A stretch of DNA of 64,000 nt, from assembly GCA_020809705.1 (NCBI GenBank), contig CP085830.1:4402001-4466000 (forward strand), written 5' to 3'. Under the pieces are notes generated by a model. It saw nothing but the letters and a program-made list of their open reading frames with translations. It had not been told where the DNA came from and ran no database searches. The DNA comes from Calonectria ilicicola. Lineage: Eukaryota > Ascomycota > Sordariomycetes > Hypocreales > Nectriaceae. The translations under genes and the position numbers were made by a program. How positions within the stretch are numbered: the first letter of the stretch is position 1; each line of letters starts with the position of its first letter. Below are positions 45,592 through 56,212 of this stretch, piece by piece.

Positions 45592-46414
45592 CTTAGCAGG
45601 AATCTTGTTGAATTTAGTTCAAAGTATTTGATTGACAAGGGAATGGCTGTGAATTCACCAAAAACAGTGTTGAAGATAGCCAAATAATAAACTGGTTACA
45701 ATGCCATATTTATACTTGAATGGGTCATTTGGTGATTTTGTCTTGACTTCCGACTCTTCGTTATAAAGCATGGTCGGTCTCGGGTTAATCGGGGTAATCT
45801 AGGATCTCGGTTTTTTTTCCTTACCGAGAACCGAATTGAGATCTGAGCATGCCCACATACCTGTGCGTTGTTTGAGGTCCTGTTCGTCTGCACCTTTCGC
45901 CGGATTTCTAAGAGAAACGACTTTCCAGACCATGAGATGCGGAAGTAGGACACAGGGCCAATATCGGAGAGACGTAATCCCTCTCCCACATGAATCACTT
46001 CTCATATTTTCTACAAAAGTGACCGCCAAGCCTTCTAGATTAAGCCTATATCCTCATAGAATCAGTCCCGCAGTGTTTTCTTGAAATAAGTGATATTAGT
46101 AATTACAAAAGGACCAGTGGCGTAGGGCGTATACGATTGCCGATCTCGGCAGTCTCTCCCATCGATTGAGTCCGGAGCACGCCCAACTCGACCGAAGAAA
46201 AGTCTTGCGTCTCCTGATAGGAAAGCATATAGAGGAGTATCACCCTTGGCAATTAATTCTTTGCTTACGCAAGTACATTGGGTTCCATTCATGATAGGGG
46301 GCCAATAAAAATATTGAATCGTGGATTTAATACACGCTGCAAACTGCCAGCGTGTTATTGCGCAGACTGCATAACTTGTGAATTGCGAGTAGCAAAACTA
46401 ATCTGACAATACAT
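45592..46414. other. Spacer between the two NmrA-like genes
   Basis: The promoter of the left NmrA-like gene and the 3' flank of the right one. I see no gene. A T8 run lies near 45812. Confidence 0.4.
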
Positions 46415-47514
46415 TTAATTCTTCCATCGCTTTTCCAGCATCTCCTTCGCAGAGGTGGGCCTAATTTCGGGGAACAGGTCATTGAGAGAGCGGGTGGGTT
46501 GGAAGTCAAATATTCCCATATCAAAGAGACGACCAAACTGGGCCAACATGGTCTGCAATGCCTCTTTCGGATAATACGGGTAAGTTGCAACATGGCTTGG
46601 AAGTTCAGTGATTTTTCCAGCTTCCAAGAGCTCGGGAGGATCATAGACGACTTCGAATTTTTCGCCTAATTTCTTGTAATTAGCTTCATCTCGTATAGAA
46701 GCCAGGAACACGAAGGCATTCGTGGCAGTGATCCCAAGAGGGAAGTGGGGAGATGCTCATACCTCGAGCTTCCTCAGCAAGCTTTACGAATTCATTCCAG
46801 GTAAGTCTATCCCCAATGATATAGGACTCTCTTTCCCATTTCTCTAGAGTTAGGAGCTTGGCGGTGTACTTTCCGACATCACCGGTATAAGTGAAGACAA
46901 CTGGCGTATTTCCAGCACCCGGAATTGCAGCTTTTTTGCCTTCTGCGTCGAGAACAAGTGTCATAGGTGATAGATACGATTTGACATTAGGAATTCCCCA
47001 ATAATCAAGAAAAAAACCGTTGCAAATGAGTGTCCATTCAAGATCAGTCTTTTCAAGGGCATCAAAAATTGCGAGCTTCATGGCTGCGATTGGGAACCAA
47101 GAGACTTCCTGGGGGTACCTTACACCCCAGACGCTGGGAATATAACGCTTGGTAAAAGTGGATTTTGCTGCCGCTTTGATAAGGGCATGCTCATTCTCGG
47201 GTGGTGAGCGCCCACCAAGCGCAGAGACCACTGTATGGACCTTGTTTTGCTCAAGCACCTCCGCCAACGAGTCTGCAGCATAATCAACAACAACAATCCG
47301 AGCGCCCAAAGCCTTTTCAATCTCTGGGTCAGCCTGCGGATGTATTGTTAGTTTTATTTCGAATTATAAAAGCCAATTTATCGCAGGGAGACATGTTAAA
47401 TTGACAAACCTTTCGGCTCAGAACAATGACTTCCAAAGCACCGTCAGCGACAATCGCCTCCACAACACTGCGGCCAATGCTTCCAGTGCCACCTGCGACC
47501 GCGACGACAGACAT
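46415..47514 (-). CDS. NmrA-like / isoflavone-reductase-type NAD(P)-binding protein (second copy)
   Basis: Three exons, 47514-47410, 47333-46763 and 46689-46415, give 316 aa. Introns are 76 bp (GTTTGT..CCGCAG) and 73 bp (GTATGA..TACGAG). The start MSVVAVAGGTGSIGRSVVEA carries the classic GGTGxIG NAD(P) site. VVSALGGRSPPENE and FTKRYIPSVWGVRYP are the NmrA/IFR landmarks; MKLAIFDALEKTDLEWTLIC and GFFLDYWG follow. The C-terminus (YPYYPKEALQTMLAQFGRLF) is typical of fungal NmrA-domain reductases. Likely a cytosolic NAD(P)H-dependent reductase or redox sensor. It is a distant paralogue of the 44.6-kb gene; identity is low, so it is not a recent duplicate. Confidence 0.85.
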
Positions 47515-48765
47515 ATTGAATGAGATATTGAGGGTGTTAATGTGATAAGATATTGTAGATGAGGAGTAGTTGGACTGTTAAGATCTCTCTGGCTCGGACT
47601 GGGTTATACATTATATATGTGGTCCAGCATGTTGATTACACTTGCGGTATCCGTGGTCTCTGGTTTTCCCAAGAGTAGATGGTCCCCAATCCTCGGAATC
47701 AAATTTATTAGCTGACTGATTCCCCAATGTTGAGCGCCCACATCGGCACTAGTATTATCCACTTTTCTCCCACATGGCTGACAGATGATGAGGTTCGGTG
47801 GTCAATGCGAAACCACGGAACTGTCGGACCAGGATGTATATTGTATCCGACCACCCGTGATGGCATATGAACATTAGAAATGAATTGGAAGTCGTATCTT
47901 AAAATTATTATAAATAGATAACCCCCCGCAAACCATGGCCAAACTTAGTTGTATCTGCCACCGTTGGGGCTTTGTAGCTCCCTCTTGGTCGAGCCCATGA
48001 TTTACCAAAAAGATTGATCCCCTTACATAAATGCTACTTAAACTATCCAATCTCAACGACACAACCGTTTAACTCGTCCATGCTCCTAAGAAGTCTGGCC
48101 TATCTTCCACATTAACTTGGCGTAGCTCTCATCTGGTATAGACGCAATAAAATATCCAATTCTCGTGGCAGTTAATAAGTCTCATGTTAACAAGGACACC
48201 GATACTTCTTATCCATATAGACTAAATCTTCGGAAGAGGCTACTAAGTGAATGGTTCTTCTCTGCATGACATGCAAGCGATCCGTTATTACTAATGGGTA
48301 TTTGTCCAAATGATTAACTCTGAGGGAGAAAAAATACATGAAGTTGGCTAAGTGAACCCATATACACCTTTCGTCCACACGATTGTATATACAAAATCCT
48401 CTAGTAGCCACCCTAAGAAAACCACCCCGGATCAATGGCGTGCACTATGAAACCAAGACCCTATTACTTGGCGAGCCCCCAATCATGCAGCATTGGCGCA
48501 TTTCCTGGCAGCGTTGGTGCCCCGGCTGCAAAGCCCCGAACTCCGAAAGTTAGCCGATAGTAGCAGCAGGGCGCCTCAATGTGCGATAAGAGGGCGCTGA
48601 GATGCTACACCTTCCGACTACAACAACAGTCCATTCAACAATACGAAAAAATTCTTCGGATTAAAAAAAACAACAGAATATAAAAGACATCTTCTTTTTT
48701 ATTATTTTCCGAGCACTCGTCTTCATCCTTTCGCCCGTCATTGCAGCATCCATTCTCAATTTACC
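47515..48765. other. Intergenic promoter region, 1.25 kb
   Basis: This is divergent: the NmrA-like gene to the left and the M20 hydrolase to the right. It includes the right copy of the inverted repeat near 47928-48012. The 48600-48765 part is A/T- and pyrimidine-rich, as in a leader. No gene was seen in the remaining sequence. Confidence 0.4.
47928..48012 (-). repeat. Inverted repeat, right copy
   Basis: Partner of 44177-44261 in reverse orientation. The two copies face each other across the two NmrA-like genes. Mismatches are scattered, with no obvious target-site duplication. Confidence 0.8.
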
Positions 48766-50381
48766 ATGGCTCTCCTCACCAGGACCCAGCTTCCCCTCAG
48801 GTTGTGCCGCCATGGCTCCTCACGTAGAGCGGTGACATTTCTGTGCAGCCAAAAGATGGACATTTCGACTCGTGAAATGACCAGCGATGACATCAAGAAG
48901 CTCAAGGTAGACCAGAACCGAATGATGGATACACTTCACTACACATGCAACTGGGGCACTGGAACAAGATGGGGAAAGTTAGTTGTTCGCCATGTCATCA
49001 CGCTAGACGGAATCAACTGATTGACGAGAGACAGCAACCCCACAGATACGGGAATGTCGCGCCTGACTCTCAGCGACGACGACAAAAAAGCCCGCGACTG
49101 GTTCGTTGAGACGACCAAGTCATTGGGATGCACAGTCACCGTCGACGCCATGGGCAACACTTTTGCGGTCCGTGCCGGTCGGCGCTCCGATGGTCCCCCC
49201 ACCTTTGTGGGTTCACACCTGGATACCCAGCCCACTGGCGGCCGATACGACGGAATCCTTGGTGTCTTGGCCGGCGTCGAGATGCTCAAGATTCTCCAGG
49301 AGCACAATGTAGAGACTGAATTCCCCGTCGGCGTGGTAAATTGGACAAAGTACGGGCTTAATCAATAATAGTTCATCGAGATTATAACTCTGCTGACATG
49401 CCATCAACAGCGAAGAGGGGGCCCGATTCCCCATCAGCATGATGTCGTCGGGAGTTTGGGCTGGAAAGATACCAATTGACCATGCTCACTCCACCCAGGA
49501 AGTCGCTGGCCCTGCGACCGTCAAGTCGGAGCTGGAGAGGATCGGATACCTTGGCGAGATTCCTGCCAGCCACGAGGCCACCCCGATGGGTGCCCACTTT
49601 GAGCTCCATATCGAACAGGGTCCCATCTTGGAGAGGGCTTCTAAAAAGATTGGCGTTGTGCAGGGAGTCCAAGGGTATAAGTGGTTCACCATTGACATTA
49701 AAGGACGAGGTGAGCAATCGCAACATGCAGTTCTCGCCTTAAAAGCTTTTTTGCTAAAATGGTCTGACAGATGCGCACACTGGTTCCACGCCCTTCACTG
49801 ACCGAGCCGATGCACTGCTCCTCGCCGCCCGCCTCATCACCCACTCCCACCGCGTCGCCACCAAGCACAAGGCCCTCGCATCCACTGGCATTCTCAGGCT
49901 CCAGCCTGGAAGCACAAACACCATTCCAGGAACCGTCAGCTTCACCCTAGACGTCCGTTCTCCAATAGACGAGACTGTCGATAAGGTCGAGAAGCAGCTC
50001 AAGCACGACTTTGACCTCCTCGCACGCGGTGTCGATGTCGACGGTCTGCTCCAAGGCGCTACTCCCAGCCTGCCCCTCTCACTGACCTGGCGAACCGATA
50101 CCATCTCCAAAGCCACCAAATTCCACCCTGACTGCATCCAGGCCGTCCGCGACTCGGCCGAATCAGTCCTGGGTGTCGCCGACGGCACCGTTGACATCAC
50201 CAGCGGTGCCGGCCACGACAGCGTGTACACCAACATGCATTGCCCCACGACCATGATTTTTATCCCCTGCAAGGGAGGCGTCAGCCACAACCCCGAAGAG
50301 TTTTCAACAGCCGAGGAGTGCTCCATCGGCGCCGAGGTTTTGACACAGGCTGTTGTAAGGTTTGACAAGAAGAGGAGCTAA
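48766..50381 (+). CDS. N-carbamoyl-L-amino-acid hydrolase / beta-ureidopropionase-like (M20 family)
   Basis: Four exons, 48766-48977, 49035-49349, 49411-49709 and 49771-50381, give 478 aa. All three introns are GT..AG (57-61 bp) and fall cleanly: TRWG-N-NPTD, NW-TN-EEGARF and KGRDAHTG. Metal-binding motifs of the M20 hydantoinase/carbamoylase family are complete: GSHLDTQPTGGRYDG, NEEGARF, HIEQGP, and DAHTGSTPF in the lid domain. The C-terminal GAGHDSVYT holds the last ligand. It would hydrolyse an N-carbamoyl amino acid or allantoate/ureidoglycolate-type substrate with two divalent metals. The N-terminal 30 residues are Arg-rich with no acidic residues, so a mitochondrial import signal is possible. 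A second Met follows at about residue 31. Confidence 0.92.
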
Positions 50382-50579
50382 AAGCACAACAGAAATAGCA
50401 TGGACGAGTGAACATCGTAAATAGGCCAAATAGTGACAATAAAAAAGTATATAAATCGATTCCAAATGTTATATACATTCCGTTGTAATGGTACAAGCCG
50501 CAAGCTAAATTATCTTTGTATCCATCTCCATCTCCCCGCATCTAGTCATTATTTACAATCCTGTCATTCCCGAAACATT

Positions 50580-52022
50580 TTACAACATGGCGGCGAAAGC
50601 GAAAGCAACCGCAAGAACACCCCATGTAGCGGGCATCAAAGAACCAGCGCCTCCAGTGCTAGCAGAAGGAGCAGGCGTGCTGGTCGACGAAGAGCTACCG
50701 CTGCTAGTACCCGAACCCTTGAGCTTAGCAGCACCGAACTGCAGCTTCTCGCCGTTCCAGACGGTGTAGTAGCCCTTGAGCACGGGACCGCCAATGACCC
50801 AGACGGAGGCGAGAGAGCTCAGCTCCTCGGGAGAGTTGAGAATGACAGCCTGGCACTTTCCGGGGTACTTGGCCGACTCGCCGATGTTGAACGCGTCCTT
50901 GGGCAGGGTCAGGTTGAGAAGCTGATCACCGGAGCCGATGGTGAAAGTGACCTCGGGGGCCAGCTTCTCCATGACATCGCAGTCGGCACCCCAGGTTCCG
51001 AGCTTGTCGAGCTGCCTAATCTCGGGGCTGATGGCGGCGTACAGGTCCTTGGCGGTCTGGTAGTTAGGTGTCATGATGTAAGAAGTACCGGAGTCGAGCA
51101 GGGAGACAGCGGCGGGGAAAGCCTCGCCTGACGTGGAATTCTTGACAGCCTTGTTGTTGATGTAGAAGGTGGGGTTGTCAATGTACCACTCGCCAATCTG
51201 GGCGATGGCATCCGCGTTGAAGTCGACGTAAGTGATGTCGCCCTCGTACTTGGTTTTGTCGATGCCACCCAGAGTGAGCTCGCCAGAGGCACTGTTCTCG
51301 CCCGAATTGAGGAATAGGGAGAAGACGGCTTCGGGCAGCTTGCCAGAGTAGTACAGGCCCCAGAAGGAGGTCTGCAGGGTCATGTTGAGTTGGTTGCCGA
51401 TGACGGAGCTGTTGGGAGGTCCAAGGCCGAAAATGCCGTCGATATTCATACCGAGACCATTGGAATCCAGGTTTTCATAAGCGTCAGCAAGGAGAAATGG
51501 CTGGTTGGCAACCGAAATGTCACCGATGGTGATGGTGTCGGAGTGCAAAGTTCCCTTCACAGTGGCATCCTTCTCGAGAGGCTGAGCATCACTGGCAGTA
51601 CCATATGAGACGCTGTAGGCGACGTTGGGCTTCTTGGAAAAGCTGCTGGATTTTGAAGAGTCAAATAGAGTATCATTTCCGCAAGTGGTACATCCCTTAT
51701 TGGGGATGATCAGGTCGGTTGAGCCCGTGTCAAAAATTACGTTGCTGTATGGCGTTAATACTTGAAGATCCGTGTATCGTGTATGTGGAGACAATGCAAC
51801 TTACAAGTCCTGAGGCGGGGTTCCGACAGAGACTTTGCCATACCACTGGTAGTCGGTTTGGTTCCACCAGTTTGTAAGCTTGACGTTGACTTCAGAGGCA
51901 GATCGCTTGGATGGGGCCACTCGGCGATCGAACTTGACGGTGATGGGCTCGACAGCCGCCGCAGAAGCAGCATCAACGGTTGCCAATCCGGCAAGGAGCA
52001 GTTGTGAAGTGGTGACCTTCAT
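50580..52022 (-). CDS. Pepsin-like aspartic protease, GPI-anchor type
   Basis: Two exons, 52022-51805 and 51744-50580, give 460 aa, with a 60-bp intron (GTAAGT..CATACAG) that rebuilds PPQDFNVIFDTGS. A signal peptide is clear (MKVTTSQLLLAGLATVDAAS). A short propeptide with a dibasic SKR site follows at residues 38-40. The first catalytic Asp is in DTGSTD (about residue 78) and the second in DSGTS. A disulfide pair is visible as CTTCG. The C-terminus is Ser/Thr-rich (SSSSTSTPAPSAS) and then hydrophobic (WGVLAVAFAFAAML), fitting a GPI attachment signal, so the enzyme is probably anchored at the plasma membrane or wall, as in yapsins. No pathway link to its neighbours. Confidence 0.92.
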
Positions 52023-52852
52023 TTTGGGCAAAATAAAAAGAGGGAATTGAATGCACAACTGCAAAAAATTGCAAACTGAAAGGAAAACGGATGAGAAAGT
52101 ACAGAGAGAGATGCGAATGCACTGGTGAGCGATGATGAACAGATCGATTGAGAAGGCATCGTGGAAAGTTTTATATTCATCTACAACTTGGATCAACAGG
52201 CGCCCACTCACAGGGCTGAAGGCATTGCAGGCCCAGAGGAACGGATCGCAACGAGCTGGCGCAGCAGTCAGTTACAGCCGCAATTTTGGGCTGAGACGGC
52301 GCGATGCCGCAAATCGCCATAGCGTCCACCCTGCGTGGCCCTGACAGGGCTGTGACAGGGCACCGCCAGGGGTTGTGATTGGGCGCATCGCCATTGCGCT
52401 GATCCTTTGCTCGCCTTTAGTCGCATTTGCTCGCCTTTGGTCGCATTTGCTCGCCAAACCGTGGGGAATGGTGATGCAACGGCTCCTTCGCGTTTCCCTT
52501 CGCTTTGGTCCTGGGCCAGAATCAGTGCAACGGCCGGCATGTTATTGCCGGAGACGCAGGCACACCCGGACGCTGCCAGTTTGGATGCTTGCAAGCTGCA
52601 CGCTGTAACTTGGAACCTGGTCGTACCCGTCATCATCATTACTCTTTTTTTTTTAGGTCTTATTCACTGCAGTTCGGCATCTTCCCTTTACGGCAGTGCC
52701 TCTCATCTTAATGTAGCCGCTCATTTCTGAAAAGGATAACCCTGGTCCGCGTATCCATCTCACATAGCCATGAACGCCGAATCCCAATGCAGAGTTGCAA
52801 CAATAACAACGGCTCAACGTCAATGTCCGCCTCCCAAGCCGTTTAATTCCTT
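52023..52852. other. Intergenic with a 20-bp tandem repeat
   Basis: This spans the protease promoter and the 3' flank of SRP54. GC-rich around 52200-52480. A 20-bp unit (tttgctcgcctttggtcgca type) repeats 2.5 times at 52406-52455. No gene was found here, although small frames on both strands overlap. Confidence 0.4.
52406..52455. repeat. 20-bp tandem repeat, 2.5 copies
   Basis: Units start at 52406, 52426 and 52446 (partial). The first two differ at one base (ttag/ttgg). Confidence 0.85.
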
Positions 52853-54520
52853 TCACCTGCGCCCACGGCCACGGCCACCGGCTCCGGGCATGCCCATACC
52901 GCCCATACCGCCCATTCCTGGCATACCACCTCCCATTCCCATTTGTTGCATCTGCTGCATCATGGCCTGCATGTCCATGCCGCCGGGCATACCAGGCATG
53001 CCTCCTCCTCCTCCTCCTCCAAGCATCTTCATAAGGCTGCCCATATCTGGCATGCCTCCTGCACCACCAGCGCCACCCATGCTCTGAAGACGCTTCTGCA
53101 TTGCGGCAATCTGCTGTGCCTTGTTTCCACCACCCATGGCTTGCTGGGCTCTCTGCATATTCTTCATGTTTCCGCCCATCTTCTTGGCCATTCCCGCCAT
53201 CATGCGCTGCTGTGTCAAGAGGTCTTCAACCTCTCTTACTGATGTTCCTGATCCGCGCGCAATTCGTGTCATTCTTGCTGGCTGGTCAATGAGAATCTTT
53301 CCATCAGAGTCAAGCTCCTTCTCAGTCATAGAATCACAGATGTAGATCATGCGCTTTAGCTTGGCGCCTCCCTCCTCATCATCCATACCCTGCATCATGT
53401 TGCTCATACCGGGGATCATGCCAGCCATTTTCGATAGGGGTCCCATCTTCATAATGTTGGAAAGCTGATCTCGGAGATCGCGAACGGTAAAGATACCCTC
53501 CTGAATGTGCTTGATGGTGTCCTTTTGGTTGAGGTTGAGGCTCTGAACATGCTCCATCAAACCCGCCATGTCACCCATGCCTAGCAGCTTCTGCACAAAC
53601 TGCTGTGGGGCGAATCGCTCAAGATCCAGCATATGTTCTCCGGTACCGATAAATACAATGGGTGTGTGTGTCGCTGCGACGGCAGAGATGGCACCACCAC
53701 CATGAGCATGACCATCAGTCTTGGTGATAATAATGGCGCCAAAATCGGCTGCTTCCTTGAACGCCTTGGCTTGCGACTCAGCCTGTTGACCAATTGATGC
53801 GTCAAGAACCATGATTGTCTCATCTGGCTTGATCGCTTCTTGAATGTCAATCATTTCTTGGAATAGAGCTGACTCTTGACGATGACGACCGGATGTATCG
53901 ACAATAATGACCTCGAAGCGCTCCTTCTTGAATTGCTCCACGCCGGCCCGTGCCACAACAGCGGGATCCGTCTCCGTCAGGGAACCGTAGTAAGGAATCT
54001 TGGCCTTGGTGGCATTTTGCTTCAACTGATCGAAAGCACCGGCTCGGAAGGTATCAGCGCACACCAAGCAACTGCGGAAGCCTCGTGTCTGGTAGTGTCG
54101 CGCAAGTTTGGTACATGTCGTAGTCTTTCCAGCACCCTGCAGACCAACAAACATGATAACATTGGTTTTTCCCTTCTTCGGTCGGAACGATTCGGCGTGG
54201 GGGTCGACCAGCTTGACCAGTTCGTCGAAGACGGTCTTCTGGATCAAGCGCTTCTTGTTGACGGCGGGGGGGAGGTCCTTGAAGTTGACAGTGGCGCGGA
54301 TGGATTTTCGTAGCTGTCCGACAAGCTTCACATTGACATCGGCTTCGAGAAGGGCGGCGCAAATCTCCTTGAGCATGGCATCAAAGGCCTACGCTAACGG
54401 TTAGCCATGGTGGCGGGGGGGTTGCTCCAGGCCGAGACTCGCCTTTTCGTCGAGGTTTTGCTCGCGCGTCAAATTGGAGACGGCCGCATTAATGCGGCGT
54501 CCAAGGTCTTGAAGAACCAT
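52853..54520 (-). CDS. SRP54: Signal recognition particle 54-kDa subunit
   Basis: Two exons, 54520-54443 and 54388-52853, give 537 aa. The start [18 protein letters not shown] is the standard N-domain beginning, joined through [20 protein letters not shown]. The intron (54 bp) is GC-AG: AAAAG|GCGAGT..GTAG. The GTPase domain shows the P-loop [10 protein letters not shown] (about residues 107-116), [19 protein letters not shown] and the ALTKTDG-type guanine specificity loop. The Met-rich M domain that binds signal sequence and 7S RNA begins around residue 325 ([17 protein letters not shown]). The C-terminal Gly/Met tail ([18 protein letters not shown]) is common in filamentous fungi. Cytosolic; it targets ribosome-nascent-chain complexes to the ER. 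It is the one clear housekeeping protein gene here, and a good phylogenetic marker. Confidence 0.97.
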
Positions 54521-54995
54521 GGCGGCAGAGGGTCGGCTCGAGGGCGGCCGCGCAGGGACAATAGGGTATCACGGTGGTGTTGAGCGTTTGGTGGCCACGA
54601 TGAAGTGGCACAGTGGACAGTGTGGAGGTGGGGCAAAAATGAGCGGCATTCATGTTTCTCCGAATCCGGGGGAAATCTTGGCTTCGGGTTGACTTTATCC
54701 TATTAAGCATAACCACTGTCAAATCCTTGGTGTAATTACCCAATTCCAAATGTACCAAATTCAATTTCAAAAGACTACAGACGGACCTTCACCATACATG
54801 CGCCTTCGAAATATGACGAAGTATTTATTTTTTGCTTATTAATCGCATCATCATCTCAACTAACCTGGAGCGCCCGCTACATTTGACACTAAATATTCGA
54901 ATTCCCACCTCAATCACACAACCCAAAAAAAATGAGGTAAAAAATGCTAAAAAAAAAAAAGTTCCAGTGGGTATTTTTTATAAAAAGTGATCAGA
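54521..54995. other. SRP54 promoter and neighbouring 3' flank
   Basis: About 475 bp without a gene. An A12 run lies near 54951. The region upstream of 54520 on the minus strand must hold the SRP54 promoter. Confidence 0.4.
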
Positions 54996-56212
54996 CTAAA
55001 CCCTAATCGCGCTTGTTTGGAAAGTATCGATATTCGAGGCAAATCTATCCCCTTGGCTCACGTCTGAAGTCTTTCGCTCGGTTCCCCTGCGACTGTTCAA
55101 AAAACCCAATTTAGAAGACATTACTCGAAGTAGTGGTCTCGCTGTTGGAAGTGAGGCGACAATGATCTGAGCCGTAAGTTCCACCCACGAAAGAGTATAT
55201 AGGCGTGGTTAGCGATATTAGTGTCGAAAAGCGAAAGGTCCAGCACATTCGGTGTTGGCTATATGCTGATACTTACAAGTGGTTAAATCCTCACTGTCCA
55301 AGGTGGTTTGGATGATCCGCCCTATACTCGCAAGTATAGTGATGAAACCGAGCAAAAAGAGACCTATTAGTCCCATTTTATCGCGCTTCGGCAAGGATAT
55401 CAATGTGGGCAGCATTCCAAATGGCAGCGCAAAAACTAACACGTCAATGAACGTACAAGAGAGAGGAGATGGCGCGAGGAATTTACCTAATATCTCCGGG
55501 GTTATATTAAAAGCCCAACCGGCATACCTTAACTTCACATCTGTTTCAATCAAACAATCCGATCTCTGAGCCCATTATCCGGCCGTCAGTTAGTTTCCAT
55601 ATGCCTTAAAGAGACCATTCACCTCCGCCACTTACCACTTAGCAGCCACATCGCGGCCGCACCAAAATACCCTCAAAAGGCCTGTAGCCAGTAATCCACA
55701 TCCATTAAAAGCCGCTGTACCGTATAGGCAGTACCTTAATCTTTCCTCCGAGATAGGAAATAGCTCATAATAGTACATCAAGATACTGAACCTCGGGAAG
55801 TAGAATTCCAACTCGTAGGTAAATCCGGTGATGAAGATCAATTAACGAGGTATGTGATTAGCATGTTGCCAAGAATTGCGAAACAGACATTCATAAAAAT
55901 ACGACTTACTCTGATATATGTGCTGCTGCCGAAGAGTTCTTCCTGGCTTGCTCCTTGAAGAGAGAAAATCCAAGTATCTACAACCACAGATGAAAGAAAA
56001 AATATCAGACCTATCACAAGGAAGACTTCTGATGCCCAGAGCGAGAATTTTCGCATCCAGATACGGATAGAAATTCGAGCAACAACGACAATCAAGGATA
56101 TAGCAAAGAAAAGCCATTCCAAAGCCTACTCGAATCTGTCAGTCAAATCCCCAGAATCGCAAGATTGTAGCCCAAAAGGTTTATTGACCTGGTACGCTTG
56201 CACGCTAATCAT
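54996..56212 (-). CDS. Rhodopsin-like (SAT4-type) membrane protein, splice junctions damaged
   Basis: Exons inferred: 56212-56189 (MISVQAYQ), 56125-55910, 55811-about 55649, 55565-55487, 55435-55277, and a tail frame to 54996. ALEWLFFAISLIVVVARIS, the FYFPRFSILMYYYELFP helix, VFWCGRDVAAKW, AGWAFNITPEIL-VFALPFGMLP and VELTAQIIVASLPTARPL are the landmarks of fungal SAT4/rhodopsin-like seven-helix proteins. Two joins do not work cleanly. The strong GTAAGT after AAKW leads to an in-frame TGA with the available acceptors; only weaker donors keep the frame. Before the tail (TLSWVELTAQ) there is no AG acceptor downstream of the GTAAGT at 55276. Read-through would stop at 55218. It is either a decaying gene or has unusual splicing. 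Function unknown; relatives include putative sensors. Confidence 0.6.

Noticed and set aside
49754..50368. Minus-strand 204-codon frame over the M20 hydrolase
   Set aside because: It lies opposite strongly conserved M20 motifs in a GC-rich exon; the shadow frame has no recognisable protein features.
55200..55280. AT-AC or GT-AC intron in the rhodopsin-like gene
   Set aside because: A tatatac|tctttc junction would restore the frame, but U12-type or GT-AC introns need their own donor and branch signals, which are not present; decay is simpler.
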